From Candidatus Chryseopegocella kryptomonas (lineage in GTDB: Bacteria; Bacteroidota; Ignavibacteria; Kryptoniales; Kryptoniaceae): a stretch of DNA of 64,000 nucleotides. The translations under genes were made by a program, and so were the position numbers. Shown one piece after another: positions 9,780-18,734 of the stretch. The notes beneath the pieces are model-generated. The model was given only the letters and a program-made list of their open reading frames with translations. It searched no databases and was not told where the DNA came from. Where the stretch lies: NCBI RefSeq assembly GCF_001536065.1, contig NZ_CZVW01000004.1, forward strand, positions 62,001 to 126,000. Direction: 5' to 3'. Numbering within the stretch: the stretch's first letter is position 1; each line of letters begins with the position of its first letter.

Positions 9780-11024
9780 TTAATGAAAAATCGTTTTGAA
9801 AAATTCCATAAGTTTTCTCACCGCATCACTTAAACCACGACCGGACCTTTCCCTGCTTTTCTGTATCTCGTCAATTTTGTATAGAACCAGACCAACAACA
9901 GTTGAATAAATCGGATTTTCTATTTCATTGACAAGCCCACCAGAAAATTTTGATCTGCTTGGAATTCCAACTCGTACAGGCATTTCAAACTTATCTTCAA
10001 CAAGTTTATCTATTCCCTTCAAAAGAGATGTTCCTCCTGTTAAAACTATGCCTGCGGATAAATTCTGCGACCTGACATATTCCCTCAAATGTTCTTTATA
10101 AAGCAACTCAAAAATTTCTTCAACCCTTGGCTGAATTACTCTGCAAAGCATTGACCTTGTTATCTCAAAAGGTCCTCTCCCACCTACACCTTGAACCGTG
10201 ATGATTTTATCCTCCATAATTTCATTTAAATAAGCATAACCCTCCGTTATCTTTAATTTCTCTGCAAGTTCTTTTGGTATGGTAAATGCCTTTCTTATAT
10301 CCATTGTTATTTGATTTCCTGCGATTGGAAGCGAGCCCGTGTATTTCAAAACATTATCTTCAAAAATTGAAATATCCGCCGTTCCTGCGCCGATGTCAAT
10401 CAAAACAACGCCTATTTCTTTTTCTTCTGGATCAAGAACAGCATAAGAAGAAGCAAGTGGTTCAGAAACAAAATCCTCAACTTCATACCCAGCCCTCATA
10501 ACCGCCTGTCTCAAATTTTCAACCGCACTTAACTTCGCAAGAATTATATGAACTCTCGCCTCAACCTTTATACCAACCATTCCAATCAGATCCTGACTTT
10601 TCTCAATTTTAACACCGTCAACCTTAAACTCCTGTGGCAACACATGAATTATTTCCGTATCCGAAGAATGTCTTATGTTTCTGGCTTCATTTACCAAACG
10701 AACGACATCATCCTGCGTAATTATGTGCTTTGGAGGTCTTGTCGCTATAACACTTACGCTTTCCATTCCTCTGAGATCACCGCTTGCAATTCCAACCACA
10801 ACACTTTTTACCTTTTCACCAGATTGATTTTCAACCATGTTAATAACTTTGCGAATTGATTCAGCTGTTCTTTCAATGTTTACAACATTGCCTTCAAGCA
10901 ACAATCCCTCTGAGGGGACTTTCGCAAGCCCGAGGATATTTGCCTTCCCGTTATCCTCAAGCGACGCAACAAGTGCGCAGATTTTACTTGTACCAACATC
11001 AAGTCCAACTATTATCTCTGACAT
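9780..11024 (-). CDS. ftsA: Cell division protein FtsA
   Basis: An actin-like ATPase that tethers FtsZ to the membrane and recruits late division proteins. It shows the actin-fold phosphate motifs VGLDVGTSKICAL at the N-terminus and LIDIGAGTADISIF near residue 205, an adenosine motif GIVLTGGTSLLKG near residue 325, and the inserted SHS2 (1C) domain between them. The C-terminus (SDAVRKLMEFFKTIF) is an amphipathic helix typical of the FtsA membrane-targeting sequence. Length (414) is normal. It starts 8 nt after ftsQ and precedes ftsZ, the canonical order. Confidence 0.97.
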   Translation of the reverse strand: MSEIIVGLDVGTSKICALVASLEDNGKANILGLAKVPSEGLLLEGNVVNIERTAESIRKVINMVENQSGEKVKSVVVGIASGDLRGMESVSVIATRPPKHIITQDDVVRLVNEARNIRHSSDTEIIHVLPQEFKVDGVKIEKSQDLIGMVGIKVEARVHIILAKLSAVENLRQAVMRAGYEVEDFVSEPLASSYAVLDPEEKEIGVVLIDIGAGTADISIFEDNVLKYTGSLPIAGNQITMDIRKAFTIPKELAEKLKITEGYAYLNEIMEDKIITVQGVGGRGPFEITRSMLCRVIQPRVEEIFELLYKEHLREYVRSQNLSAGIVLTGGTSLLKGIDKLVEDKFEMPVRVGIPSRSKFSGGLVNEIENPIYSTVVGLVLYKIDEIQKSRERSGRGLSDAVRKLMEFFKTIFH

Positions 11025-11032
11025 ATTCTTTG

Positions 11033-11761
11033 TTAATTTTTTGATTTAAACTTTGCATAAATTTTTCCTTCATACCTTAAATCAACATACACAGGCGACG
11101 CCTTACCTTGAACTTCTTGCGCCCAGAATTTTTTTAAGGCTAAAAATTTTTTATCCAAATTTCCTTCACCAAGAAAAACCACAACAGCACTATCACCAGC
11201 AAAAATGATAAATTCACCATTTTTAAATTTCACTTCCGAAATCAAATTGTAAACATCTTTTTCAATCGCAAGCTTCACAAGTTCATACTGCTTTCTCAAT
11301 GCACCAGCTGAGTCGGCAAAAACATTAACGGGCTTATAATCCAGATTCAACAAAGGAACAGAAAAAATTCTTTTGACATCGTCATACGGTATGACATAAC
11401 CATCATAATCAACATAGTAAATTTTTCCTTGAAAAATTACCATCGCAATTGGTTTTCTTTCCTCAACCTCAATCAAAAGAACATCGGGCAAATTTGTATA
11501 AACATTCGCTTGCTTTATGAACTTATGAGATTCAACCTTTCGTCTTAATTCGGAAAGATTTACAAGTGTAAATTTTTCGCCAATTTTCACACCCGCAAGA
11601 TTTAAAATTATATCATCAGGAATCGTTTCGTTTCCTTTAACTATAATTTTATTTATCACCCTGTTCTCACGCCAGTTCATAGCTCCAAAAATTAACACGA
11701 GGAAAATTCCAGCAATAGTGAAAAACATCCACCTATTTATTTCTCTTTCCGCAAGTTTCAC
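11033..11761 (-). CDS. ftsQ: Cell division protein FtsQ (POTRA domain)
   Basis: A 242-residue bitopic protein: a short basic cytoplasmic segment, one membrane span (FFTIAGIFLVLIFGAMN, about 13-29), and a POTRA domain starting around INKIIVKGNETIPDDIIL, followed by the FtsQ beta domain with EVEERKPIAMVIF and YVDYDGYVI. It belongs to the FtsQ-FtsB-FtsL complex that activates septal wall synthesis in the periplasm. Sequence divergence is normal for this family; position between murB (3-nt gap) and ftsA supports the call. Confidence 0.93.
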   Translation of the reverse strand: MKLAEREINRWMFFTIAGIFLVLIFGAMNWRENRVINKIIVKGNETIPDDIILNLAGVKIGEKFTLVNLSELRRKVESHKFIKQANVYTNLPDVLLIEVEERKPIAMVIFQGKIYYVDYDGYVIPYDDVKRIFSVPLLNLDYKPVNVFADSAGALRKQYELVKLAIEKDVYNLISEVKFKNGEFIIFAGDSAVVVFLGEGNLDKKFLALKKFWAQEVQGKASPVYVDLRYEGKIYAKFKSKN

Positions 11762-11764
11762 CTT

Positions 11765-12682
11765 TCACACCAAACTTTTGATTTCTTCTTCCTTAAATCC
11801 AATCAATCTGATCTCAAGTTCAAGCTTAACTCCGAATTTCTCATAAACTTTTGATTGTGCAAGATTTATAAGTTCAAGCACATCTTTTGCCTTAGCATTT
11901 CCTTTGTTAATTATGAAGTTTGCATGTTTTTCTGAAATTTGGGCATCTCCAATTTGAACACCCTTCAAACCTGCATGCTCAATCAATCTTCCTGCATAAT
12001 CTCCGGGCGGATTTTTAAAGATACTTCCAGCGTTCGGGAAATTAACAGGTTGAGATAAATTTCGTTTTATCAAAATTTCACGCCTTATCTTTTTCATTTC
12101 CTCTATATCTCCGGGTGGAAATTTAAACCTTGCCTGAACGACAACATCATTTGCCAATTTTGATGTCCTGTATCCAAATCCACACTCGTCTTTTTTAAGT
12201 CGCACAAGATTGAAATCCCTTATCACATCAACATCAACAAGATAATCTGAAATCTCTCCTGAGTAAGCTCCTGCGTTCATAATGATTGCACCACCAAGCG
12301 TTCCCGGAATTCCAGCAAGCATTTCAACACCACGAAAACCATTCTCAATACAGAAATCAACAAACCTTGCTAACTTAACACCTGCTCCAGCAACGACAAA
12401 CTCAGCCTCAACTTTTATAAAGTTCAAACCTGATTCAAGATTTATCACTGCGCCTCTGAAACCTTCATCGCTTATCAAAACATTGCTTCCGTTTCCGAGA
12501 ATCACAAAATCAATTTCCTTCTCCTTTAAATACCTCAACAAATTCAAAAGCTCATCCACATTTCTCGGCTCAATGTAAATGTCAGCGGGTCCACCAATTT
12601 TAAATGTTGAATACTTCGCAAGCGGTTCGTTTAGCAAAATCTTCCCTTTGACTATTTCTCTTATTTCTTCAAGATTAATCAT
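11765..12682 (-). CDS. murB: UDP-N-acetylenolpyruvoylglucosamine reductase MurB
   Basis: This FAD enzyme reduces the enolpyruvyl group with NADPH to give UDP-MurNAc. It has the FAD_binding_4 fold motifs STFKIGGPADIYIEP, LGNGSNVLI and LAGIPGTLGGAIIMNAGAYSGE, with the active-site serine in PNAGSIFKNPPGD, and a C-terminal Glu motif in LELEIRLIG. YRTSK with the conserved Tyr indicates type I/IIa-like architecture. I favour the ATG at 12682 (MINLEEIREI, 305 aa), overlapping murC by 8 nt; a GTG at 12697 would add five residues. Confidence 0.96.
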   Translation of the reverse strand: MINLEEIREIVKGKILLNEPLAKYSTFKIGGPADIYIEPRNVDELLNLLRYLKEKEIDFVILGNGSNVLISDEGFRGAVINLESGLNFIKVEAEFVVAGAGVKLARFVDFCIENGFRGVEMLAGIPGTLGGAIIMNAGAYSGEISDYLVDVDVIRDFNLVRLKKDECGFGYRTSKLANDVVVQARFKFPPGDIEEMKKIRREILIKRNLSQPVNFPNAGSIFKNPPGDYAGRLIEHAGLKGVQIGDAQISEKHANFIINKGNAKAKDVLELINLAQSKVYEKFGVKLELEIRLIGFKEEEIKSLV

Positions 12683-14066
12683 CTTTAAACTTTTCACTCA
12701 ATTTGTTAATGAACTCACCGCAAATTTTCGTTATATCGCCAGCTCCCATAAATATCACCATATCTCCTGACTTAACAAGTTTCATCAGATACTCTGGAAT
12801 TTGTTTTTTATCCGGGACATAGTGAACCTCTTTATGTCCGAATTTTTTAGCTGAATCAGCGATCAATTCTCCGCTTACTCCTTCAATTGGCTCTTCTCTT
12901 GCTGGATAAACATCTGTTAAGACACAAACATCCGCATTGAAAAACGAACGCCCAAAGTCCTGATAAAAATCTCTCGTCCTTGAATAAAGATGCGGTTGAA
13001 AAACAGCAACCACTCTTCTTTTCCATCCTTCCTTTGCAGCCTGTAAAACCGCTTTTATCTCCGTTGGATGATGAGCATAATCATCAACAACCATAATTCC
13101 ATTTATCTCCGCACGAATTTCAAAGCGTCTATAAACACCTTTAAATTTCTCAATTGCATTTTTTATTTTCTCAAAATTAATTCCAAGTTCCATTCCAACC
13201 GCAACAGCTGCAAGCGAATTTTTAACATTGTGAATTCCGGGAACCTGCAAATTCACACGCCCAAAATTTTTCCCTTTATAAATCAAGGTATATGACGATG
13301 TTCTTTCTTTAAACTCTGGATCAATTGCTTGAACATCTGCTTGTGCATTTAAGCCATAGGTTATGATTTTCTTCTTGATCTGCGGAATTATATCCTGAAT
13401 CATCGGCTCATCAAGACACAAAACCACAAATCCATAAAAAGGAACTTTATTTGCAAAATCAACAAACGCTGATTTCAATTCATCAACACTTCCATAACAA
13501 TCAAGATGTTCTGGCTCAAGTGTCGTGATGACCGCAATTGTCGGTGTAAGTTGAAGAAAAGATTTGTCAAATTCATCCGCCTCAACAACTATAAAATTCC
13601 CATGACCAAGCCGTGCATTCGTTCCGCCAAGATCACGCAAAACTCCACCAACGATTACAGTTGGATCAAATCCTCCTTCAATTAACACAAGTCCGACCAT
13701 TGATGTAGTCGTCGTTTTGCCGTGAGTTCCAGCGATCCCGATGCCATATTTTAAACGCATAAGTTCTGCAAGCATTTCAGCTCTACGTATTAACGGAATT
13801 TTACGCCTTATGGCTTCCTGAATTTCAGGATTATCCATCTTAACAGCGGATGAATAAACAACCACATCAACATCTTCATCTATATGTTCTGGCGAATGTC
13901 CCTCGTAAATTTTCGCTCCAAGCTTTTCAAGTCGTTCCGTTATCTCCGATAACTGCTTATCAGAACCGGTGACTTTAAAACCCTGATCAAGCAAAATTTC
14001 AGCAATTCCGCTCATTCCTATTCCTCCAATTCCGACAAAATGTATTTTTTTAACCGTGCTAAACAT
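12675..14066 (-). CDS. murC: UDP-N-acetylmuramate-L-alanine ligase MurC
   Basis: The first ATP-dependent ligase of the stem peptide. Characteristic motifs: N-terminal HFVGIGGIGMSGIAEIL for UDP binding, the P-loop GTHGKTTTTSM near residue 114, EADEFDKSFL, and the C-terminal domain VDDYAHHPTEIKAVL plus FQPHLYSRT. The HHPTE motif is diagnostic for MurC. Length 463 is typical. It overlaps the end of murG by 8 nt. Confidence 0.98.
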   Translation of the reverse strand: MFSTVKKIHFVGIGGIGMSGIAEILLDQGFKVTGSDKQLSEITERLEKLGAKIYEGHSPEHIDEDVDVVVYSSAVKMDNPEIQEAIRRKIPLIRRAEMLAELMRLKYGIGIAGTHGKTTTTSMVGLVLIEGGFDPTVIVGGVLRDLGGTNARLGHGNFIVVEADEFDKSFLQLTPTIAVITTLEPEHLDCYGSVDELKSAFVDFANKVPFYGFVVLCLDEPMIQDIIPQIKKKIITYGLNAQADVQAIDPEFKERTSSYTLIYKGKNFGRVNLQVPGIHNVKNSLAAVAVGMELGINFEKIKNAIEKFKGVYRRFEIRAEINGIMVVDDYAHHPTEIKAVLQAAKEGWKRRVVAVFQPHLYSRTRDFYQDFGRSFFNADVCVLTDVYPAREEPIEGVSGELIADSAKKFGHKEVHYVPDKKQIPEYLMKLVKSGDMVIFMGAGDITKICGEFINKLSEKFKDD

Positions 14067-15156
14067 TTCTTCTTTCTGCTAATTTTAAAATTGCTTTCGC
14101 TATCGTCTCACCTGCATTCGGATTTGAAAATGCTTTTACCTTTTCTCTCATCTCATTCAATCTTCGCTCATCATCAATTAATTTAAAAATTTTCTCCCTC
14201 AGCTCCGCTTTTAATTTATCATCAAGTATAATTTCACTTGCTCCCGCCTCAAATAAAACTTTAGCATTCTCATATTGATGGTTCGCTGTCGCAAATGGAT
14301 AAGGGACAAATATCGCCGGAAGCCCGAAATAAGTTATCTCCGCTATCGTCGTTGCTCCAGCCCTACAAATCACAAGATCACACGCAGAATAAGCATAATC
14401 TATCTCGTCAATAAACTTGAAAACTTTAACCGATTTTTTATCTTTACACTTTTCCATCACTCTCTCAAAATCCAAAGCTCCAGTTTGCCAGATCACCTGA
14501 ATTCCTTTATCAACGATTTCATCTATTATCTCAAGCATTGCGTTATTTATTGACCTCGCACCTGCACTTCCACCAAAGACAAACAATGTCTTTTTTCCAG
14601 TTTCAAGATTAAAAAATTTCAAAGCTTCATCTTTTTGATAAATTTTCAATGTGCTTCTTACAGGATTACCTGAAAGAAAAACATTATCCTTTCGTTTGAG
14701 ATACTTCCTCGTCGCATCAAAACTTATATGAACTTCATCAACCAGTGATGAAAGAAATCGTGTTGTCACACCCGGATAACTGTTTTGTTCTTGAATCAAG
14801 GTCGGAATTCCAAGCAAAGAAGCAACAAAAACAACAGGACCGCTCACATAGCCACCGGTTCCAACGACGACATTTGGTTTAAACTTCTTAACCAGCAAAA
14901 AAGATTGAATTAAACTCACAATAAGCTTGAATGGAAAAAGTAAATTCTTAATATCAAGCGAGCGCATAAATCCCGAAATCCAAATTGCTTTAAATTCATA
15001 TCCTGCTTTTGGCACAACCCTTTCTTCAATTTTGCCTTTTGTTCCAACGAAAATTATTCTCGCATCAGGTTTAATTTTCTTAATTGAATCTGCAATCGCT
15101 ATTCCCGGAAAAATGTGTCCGCCTGTTCCACCACCTGAAATCATTATCTTTACCAT
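14059..15156 (-). CDS. murG: Lipid II synthase MurG (GlcNAc transferase)
   Basis: A GT28 glycosyltransferase that adds GlcNAc to lipid I at the cytoplasmic face of the membrane. The N-terminal GGGTGGHIFPGIAIA and GTGGYVSGPV motifs, the FGGSAGARSIN loop, and the donor-binding stretch CRAGATTIAEITYFGLPAI with PYPFATANHQYENA are all present. The best start is the ATG at 15156 (MVKIMISGGG, 365 aa), one base after the ftsW stop; a longer reading frame up to 15207 only adds sequence inside ftsW. Confidence 0.97.
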   Translation of the reverse strand: MVKIMISGGGTGGHIFPGIAIADSIKKIKPDARIIFVGTKGKIEERVVPKAGYEFKAIWISGFMRSLDIKNLLFPFKLIVSLIQSFLLVKKFKPNVVVGTGGYVSGPVVFVASLLGIPTLIQEQNSYPGVTTRFLSSLVDEVHISFDATRKYLKRKDNVFLSGNPVRSTLKIYQKDEALKFFNLETGKKTLFVFGGSAGARSINNAMLEIIDEIVDKGIQVIWQTGALDFERVMEKCKDKKSVKVFKFIDEIDYAYSACDLVICRAGATTIAEITYFGLPAIFVPYPFATANHQYENAKVLFEAGASEIILDDKLKAELREKIFKLIDDERRLNEMREKVKAFSNPNAGETIAKAILKLAERRNV

Positions 15157-15157
15157 T

Positions 15158-16252
15158 TCAATGTTTAATTTGCTTTGAAATGTTAAGCAAAATTCCAACG
15201 CTTGCACAATTTACAATCATCGCAGTGCCACCATAACTTACAAACGGGAGTGGTATTCCCGTCGGTGGCAAAATCCCTGAAACAACCGCAATATGAACGA
15301 CAGCGGTCAAGAAAATAACAAAGGTAATTCCACTTGCAAGAATTTTCCCAAACTCATCAGGCGTATATTTAGCAATTCTAATTCCACGATAAAAAATCAC
15401 AAAAAAGATAAAAATCAGCACAAGAGAACCGATGAACCCGTATTCTTCCCCAAAGATTGAGAATATGTAATCATCATAAGCAAGCGGTAAATAAAGCTCA
15501 CGCTGTTTGCTATGCCCGAGCCCAACTCCAAATAAACCACCGTTCCCGAGCCCGATCAAAGCTTGAACCGCTTGATGCTTTACACCCTGCCTTGCGTCTT
15601 CAAATCCAAGATAAGCAAGTAACCTTTGAAAACGATACGGCTCAATAATTAACATCAAAGCAGAAACAACAAGACCTAAAGCCAACCCAACCGAAAGATG
15701 TCCGATCCTTACTCCACCAAGGAAGAGCAAAATCATTCCCGTAGAAAAAACTATAAACGCCATCGTAAAGCTTTTTTGAAGAACTATCAAACCAGACACA
15801 GCAACAATTACTGCAAACAACGGAAGAAAACCAAGTTTAAAACTTGTCAATCTATGAGCATTTTTCTCAACCAAATAAGCAAGATAAATTATAAGAGCAA
15901 GCTTCGCAAGTTCAGAAACTTGAACGCTCACAGGACCCAAGACAAGCCATCTTTTCGCTGTCCCCTTTCCAATGAACAGAACAAGAACAAGCAAAATCAA
16001 ACTTACCGCAAAAATATAAAATGCCCAATCTTTCAATTTTTTGTAATCCACGAAAACAATAAAAAACACCATCACCGCAAAACCAATCAAAACACGAAGA
16101 ATGTGATTTTCAAGAAAATAAGTGGCGGAGTCATATTTCAAATTTGCAATATAAACCGTTGAGCTGAAAACAAGCAAAATTCCGATAAACATCAACGCTA
16201 AAACAAACATAAAAAGAACTTTGTCAATATGTTGCTCACGATATTTCATCAC
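15158..16252 (-). CDS. ftsW: Septal peptidoglycan glycosyltransferase FtsW
   Basis: A 364-residue SEDS-family polymerase with about ten membrane spans. The family motifs GLGHSKQRELYLPLAYDDYIFSIFGEE and TGIPLPFVSYGG are clear in the C-terminal half; the cluster position next to murG and with ftsI upstream identifies it as the division SEDS protein (FtsW) rather than RodA. It works with FtsI at the septum. It overlaps murD by 4 nt. Confidence 0.96.
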   Translation of the reverse strand: MMKYREQHIDKVLFMFVLALMFIGILLVFSSTVYIANLKYDSATYFLENHILRVLIGFAVMVFFIVFVDYKKLKDWAFYIFAVSLILLVLVLFIGKGTAKRWLVLGPVSVQVSELAKLALIIYLAYLVEKNAHRLTSFKLGFLPLFAVIVAVSGLIVLQKSFTMAFIVFSTGMILLFLGGVRIGHLSVGLALGLVVSALMLIIEPYRFQRLLAYLGFEDARQGVKHQAVQALIGLGNGGLFGVGLGHSKQRELYLPLAYDDYIFSIFGEEYGFIGSLVLIFIFFVIFYRGIRIAKYTPDEFGKILASGITFVIFLTAVVHIAVVSGILPPTGIPLPFVSYGGTAMIVNCASVGILLNISKQIKH

Positions 16253-17622
16253 AATTGATTTACAAGTTTTTTAAAAACTTCGCCTCTGTGCTCAAAATCC
16301 TCAAACATATCAAAACTTGCACAAGCCGGGGAAAGAAGAACAACATCGCCCGGTCTGGCTTCTTCATATGCTCTTCTGACCGCTTCCTCCATTGAATCAA
16401 CTTTTATAACCCTTGTTAAATTCTTAAACTCGTTATAAACTTTTTCCCTTGACTCACCAATAGCAAGAATGAGTTTAACTTTCCTTCGCACCAAATCATA
16501 AACCTTTGAATAATCATTTCCTTTGTCCCTTCCCCCAGCTATTAAGATGATCGGCTCATCAAAACTTTCAAGCGCATACCAAAGCGAATTAACATTTGTC
16601 GCTTTTGAATCGTTAATAAATTTTACACCGTTTATCTCACGCACAAATTCAAGGCGATGCGGAACCCCCTCAAAACTCTTTAAACTCTCTCTTATTATCT
16701 CATCCTTTACCTCCATAGCCCTTGCAGCAAGAGCAGCTGCAAGAGAATTATAAACATTGTGAATTCCCCTTAATCTGAGCTCGCTCATTTTGAGAATTCT
16801 CTCTTTTTTGTTTTTAAAATTAAAAACCAAATAATCATCCTCAACGAAAGCACCGCAAGATAATTTCTCCAAAACACTAAACGGCATCTTTATCACATCA
16901 AGTTGCTCAACATAAGGTTGAACTATCTCATCATCGTAATTGTAAACTGCAAAATCATCACTTCTTTGATTTTTGAAAATTCTAAACTTTGAAAGAATGT
17001 AATCGCTAAACGATGCATATCTATCAAGGTGATCCGGTGTTATGTTGAGAAGAACCGCAACTTTGGGTTTAAAACTTTCAATATGATCAAGTTGAAAACT
17101 GCTAACTTCTAAAACAACAACGCTTTCCTCATCAACATCCAAAACATAATCCGAAAATGGGCTTCCGATATTTCCAGCAACGATCGTTTTAAAACCGGCT
17201 GTTTTAAAAATATGACCTATCAAACTTGTTGTCGTCGTCTTTCCGTTCGTCCCTGTTACAGCAACAATTGGAGCTTTGCAAAACCATGATGCAACCTCAA
17301 TCTCACTTAACACTTTCAAACCTCGCTCAACTGCCTTCTTAACAACTTCAGAATTTGACGGAACCCCAGGACTTATTACCATAAAATCACACTCAAAGAC
17401 ACTCTCACTGTGCCCTCCAAATTCATACTTGATCCCTAACTCATCAAGCTCTTGCAATGTGAATTTGACATATTTTATTTCTTCTGGCTTCTTCATATCG
17501 CTTATAAAAACATCTGCACCGAACTTTTTTAAAAGTTTAGCAACCGCAAGACCGCTTCTTGCTCCACCTATAACGCTAATTTTTTTGCCTTTGATATTTT
17601 CTCCGCTCATAAAATTTTTCAT
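16249..17622 (-). CDS. murD: UDP-N-acetylmuramoyl-L-alanine-D-glutamate ligase MurD
   Basis: The second Mur ligase, adding D-glutamate. It has the N-terminal nucleotide-fold motif VIGGARSGLAVAKLL, P-loop VTGTNGKTTTTSLIG near residue 123, the EVSSFQLDHI motif, HRLEFV and NDSKATN in the C-terminal region, and LLSPACASFDMFEDFEHRG, which is diagnostic for MurD. It overlaps mraY by 4 nt on one side and ftsW by 4 nt on the other. Confidence 0.98.
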   Translation of the reverse strand: MKNFMSGENIKGKKISVIGGARSGLAVAKLLKKFGADVFISDMKKPEEIKYVKFTLQELDELGIKYEFGGHSESVFECDFMVISPGVPSNSEVVKKAVERGLKVLSEIEVASWFCKAPIVAVTGTNGKTTTTSLIGHIFKTAGFKTIVAGNIGSPFSDYVLDVDEESVVVLEVSSFQLDHIESFKPKVAVLLNITPDHLDRYASFSDYILSKFRIFKNQRSDDFAVYNYDDEIVQPYVEQLDVIKMPFSVLEKLSCGAFVEDDYLVFNFKNKKERILKMSELRLRGIHNVYNSLAAALAARAMEVKDEIIRESLKSFEGVPHRLEFVREINGVKFINDSKATNVNSLWYALESFDEPIILIAGGRDKGNDYSKVYDLVRRKVKLILAIGESREKVYNEFKNLTRVIKVDSMEEAVRRAYEEARPGDVVLLSPACASFDMFEDFEHRGEVFKKLVNQL

Positions 17623-18734
17623 CTGATTTTAAATGTAACCAAACTTAAAACTGCAAAAATTATCGCAACAATGTAAAACCTGATTACGATTTTCGGCTCA
17701 GCCCAGCCCAGAAGTTCAAAATGATGATGAATTGGCGCCATCTTAAAAACTCTCCTTCCTTCTCCATACCTTCGCTTCGTATATTTGAAATAAAGTCGTT
17801 GAATTATTACGCTCAATGTTTCAATTACAAAAATCCCACCAAAAACAGGAAGAAGAAGCTCTTTTTTTATCATAACCGAGACAGCTCCAATTATCCCACC
17901 CAGAGCAAGCGAGCCCGTATCTCCCATAAAAACTTGCGCAGGATAAGCATTGAACCACAAAAAACCAAGAGATGCACCGACAAGCGCAGAAAGAAAAACA
18001 GCAAGCTCACCCGAACCACGAAGATAAATTATGCTCAAATACCTACTAAACTCAATATGCCCTGAAACATAAGCCATAACCGTCAATGTCAAAGCAGAAA
18101 TCCCAACCGTTCCAATCGCAAGTCCATCAAGTCCATCTGTTAAATTCACAGCATTTGATGTCGCAGTTATTATGAAAACTATCACTGGAATGTAAATCCA
18201 CCAGTAAACATAATCCCAGTTCAAATTTTTTATAAATGGCAAAGTTGTTATCGTCTCAATCCCATCAAATTCAGGCGAATTGTAAAGTATAACCCCAACT
18301 ATCAAACCTATACTTATTTGCCCCATCAACTTGTATCTTGCTATCAAACCTTTTGGATATTTCTTAACAACTTTTAGATAATCATCAATGAACCCAACCA
18401 CACCAAGCCAAACCGTTACAAGAATAATCAACCAGACATACATATTTTTCAAATCTCCCCAAAGAAGAACAGGAACGAGAATTCCAAGATGAATTATCAA
18501 TCCGCCCATCGTCGGAGTTCCAGCCTTCGCTTTGTGTCTTTCTGGTCCATCTTCTCTTATCGTTTCGCCAATTTGATGCTCTTTCAATTTTTTAATTATC
18601 TTCGGTCCAAGCCAGAAACAAATGATCAAAGAAGTCAAAACAGCAAGACCACTTCTAAATGTTATAAATCTAAATGCGTCAAATCCCGGCGGTGCGTATA
18701 ACTTGTTTATCCAGTCAAAAAGATAATATAACAT
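17619..18734 (-). CDS. mraY: Phospho-N-acetylmuramoyl-pentapeptide transferase MraY
   Basis: An integral membrane enzyme that makes lipid I from UDP-MurNAc-pentapeptide and undecaprenyl phosphate. Motifs include GTPTMGGL, FIDDYLKV with the catalytic acidic pair, NAVNLTDGLDGLAIG, and the late MGDTGSLALGG and PIHHHFE (the HHH motif). About ten membrane segments and a length of 371 fit the family. Its start codon overlaps the murF stop by one base (TAATG). Confidence 0.98.
   Translation of the reverse strand: MLYYLFDWINKLYAPPGFDAFRFITFRSGLAVLTSLIICFWLGPKIIKKLKEHQIGETIREDGPERHKAKAGTPTMGGLIIHLGILVPVLLWGDLKNMYVWLIILVTVWLGVVGFIDDYLKVVKKYPKGLIARYKLMGQISIGLIVGVILYNSPEFDGIETITTLPFIKNLNWDYVYWWIYIPVIVFIITATSNAVNLTDGLDGLAIGTVGISALTLTVMAYVSGHIEFSRYLSIIYLRGSGELAVFLSALVGASLGFLWFNAYPAQVFMGDTGSLALGGIIGAVSVMIKKELLLPVFGGIFVIETLSVIIQRLYFKYTKRRYGEGRRVFKMAPIHHHFELLGWAEPKIVIRFYIVAIIFAVLSLVTFKIR

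Noticed and set aside
15157-15207. Longer N-terminus of MurG
   Set aside because: The added residues come from the ftsW coding sequence; the family start motif begins at the ATG at 15156.
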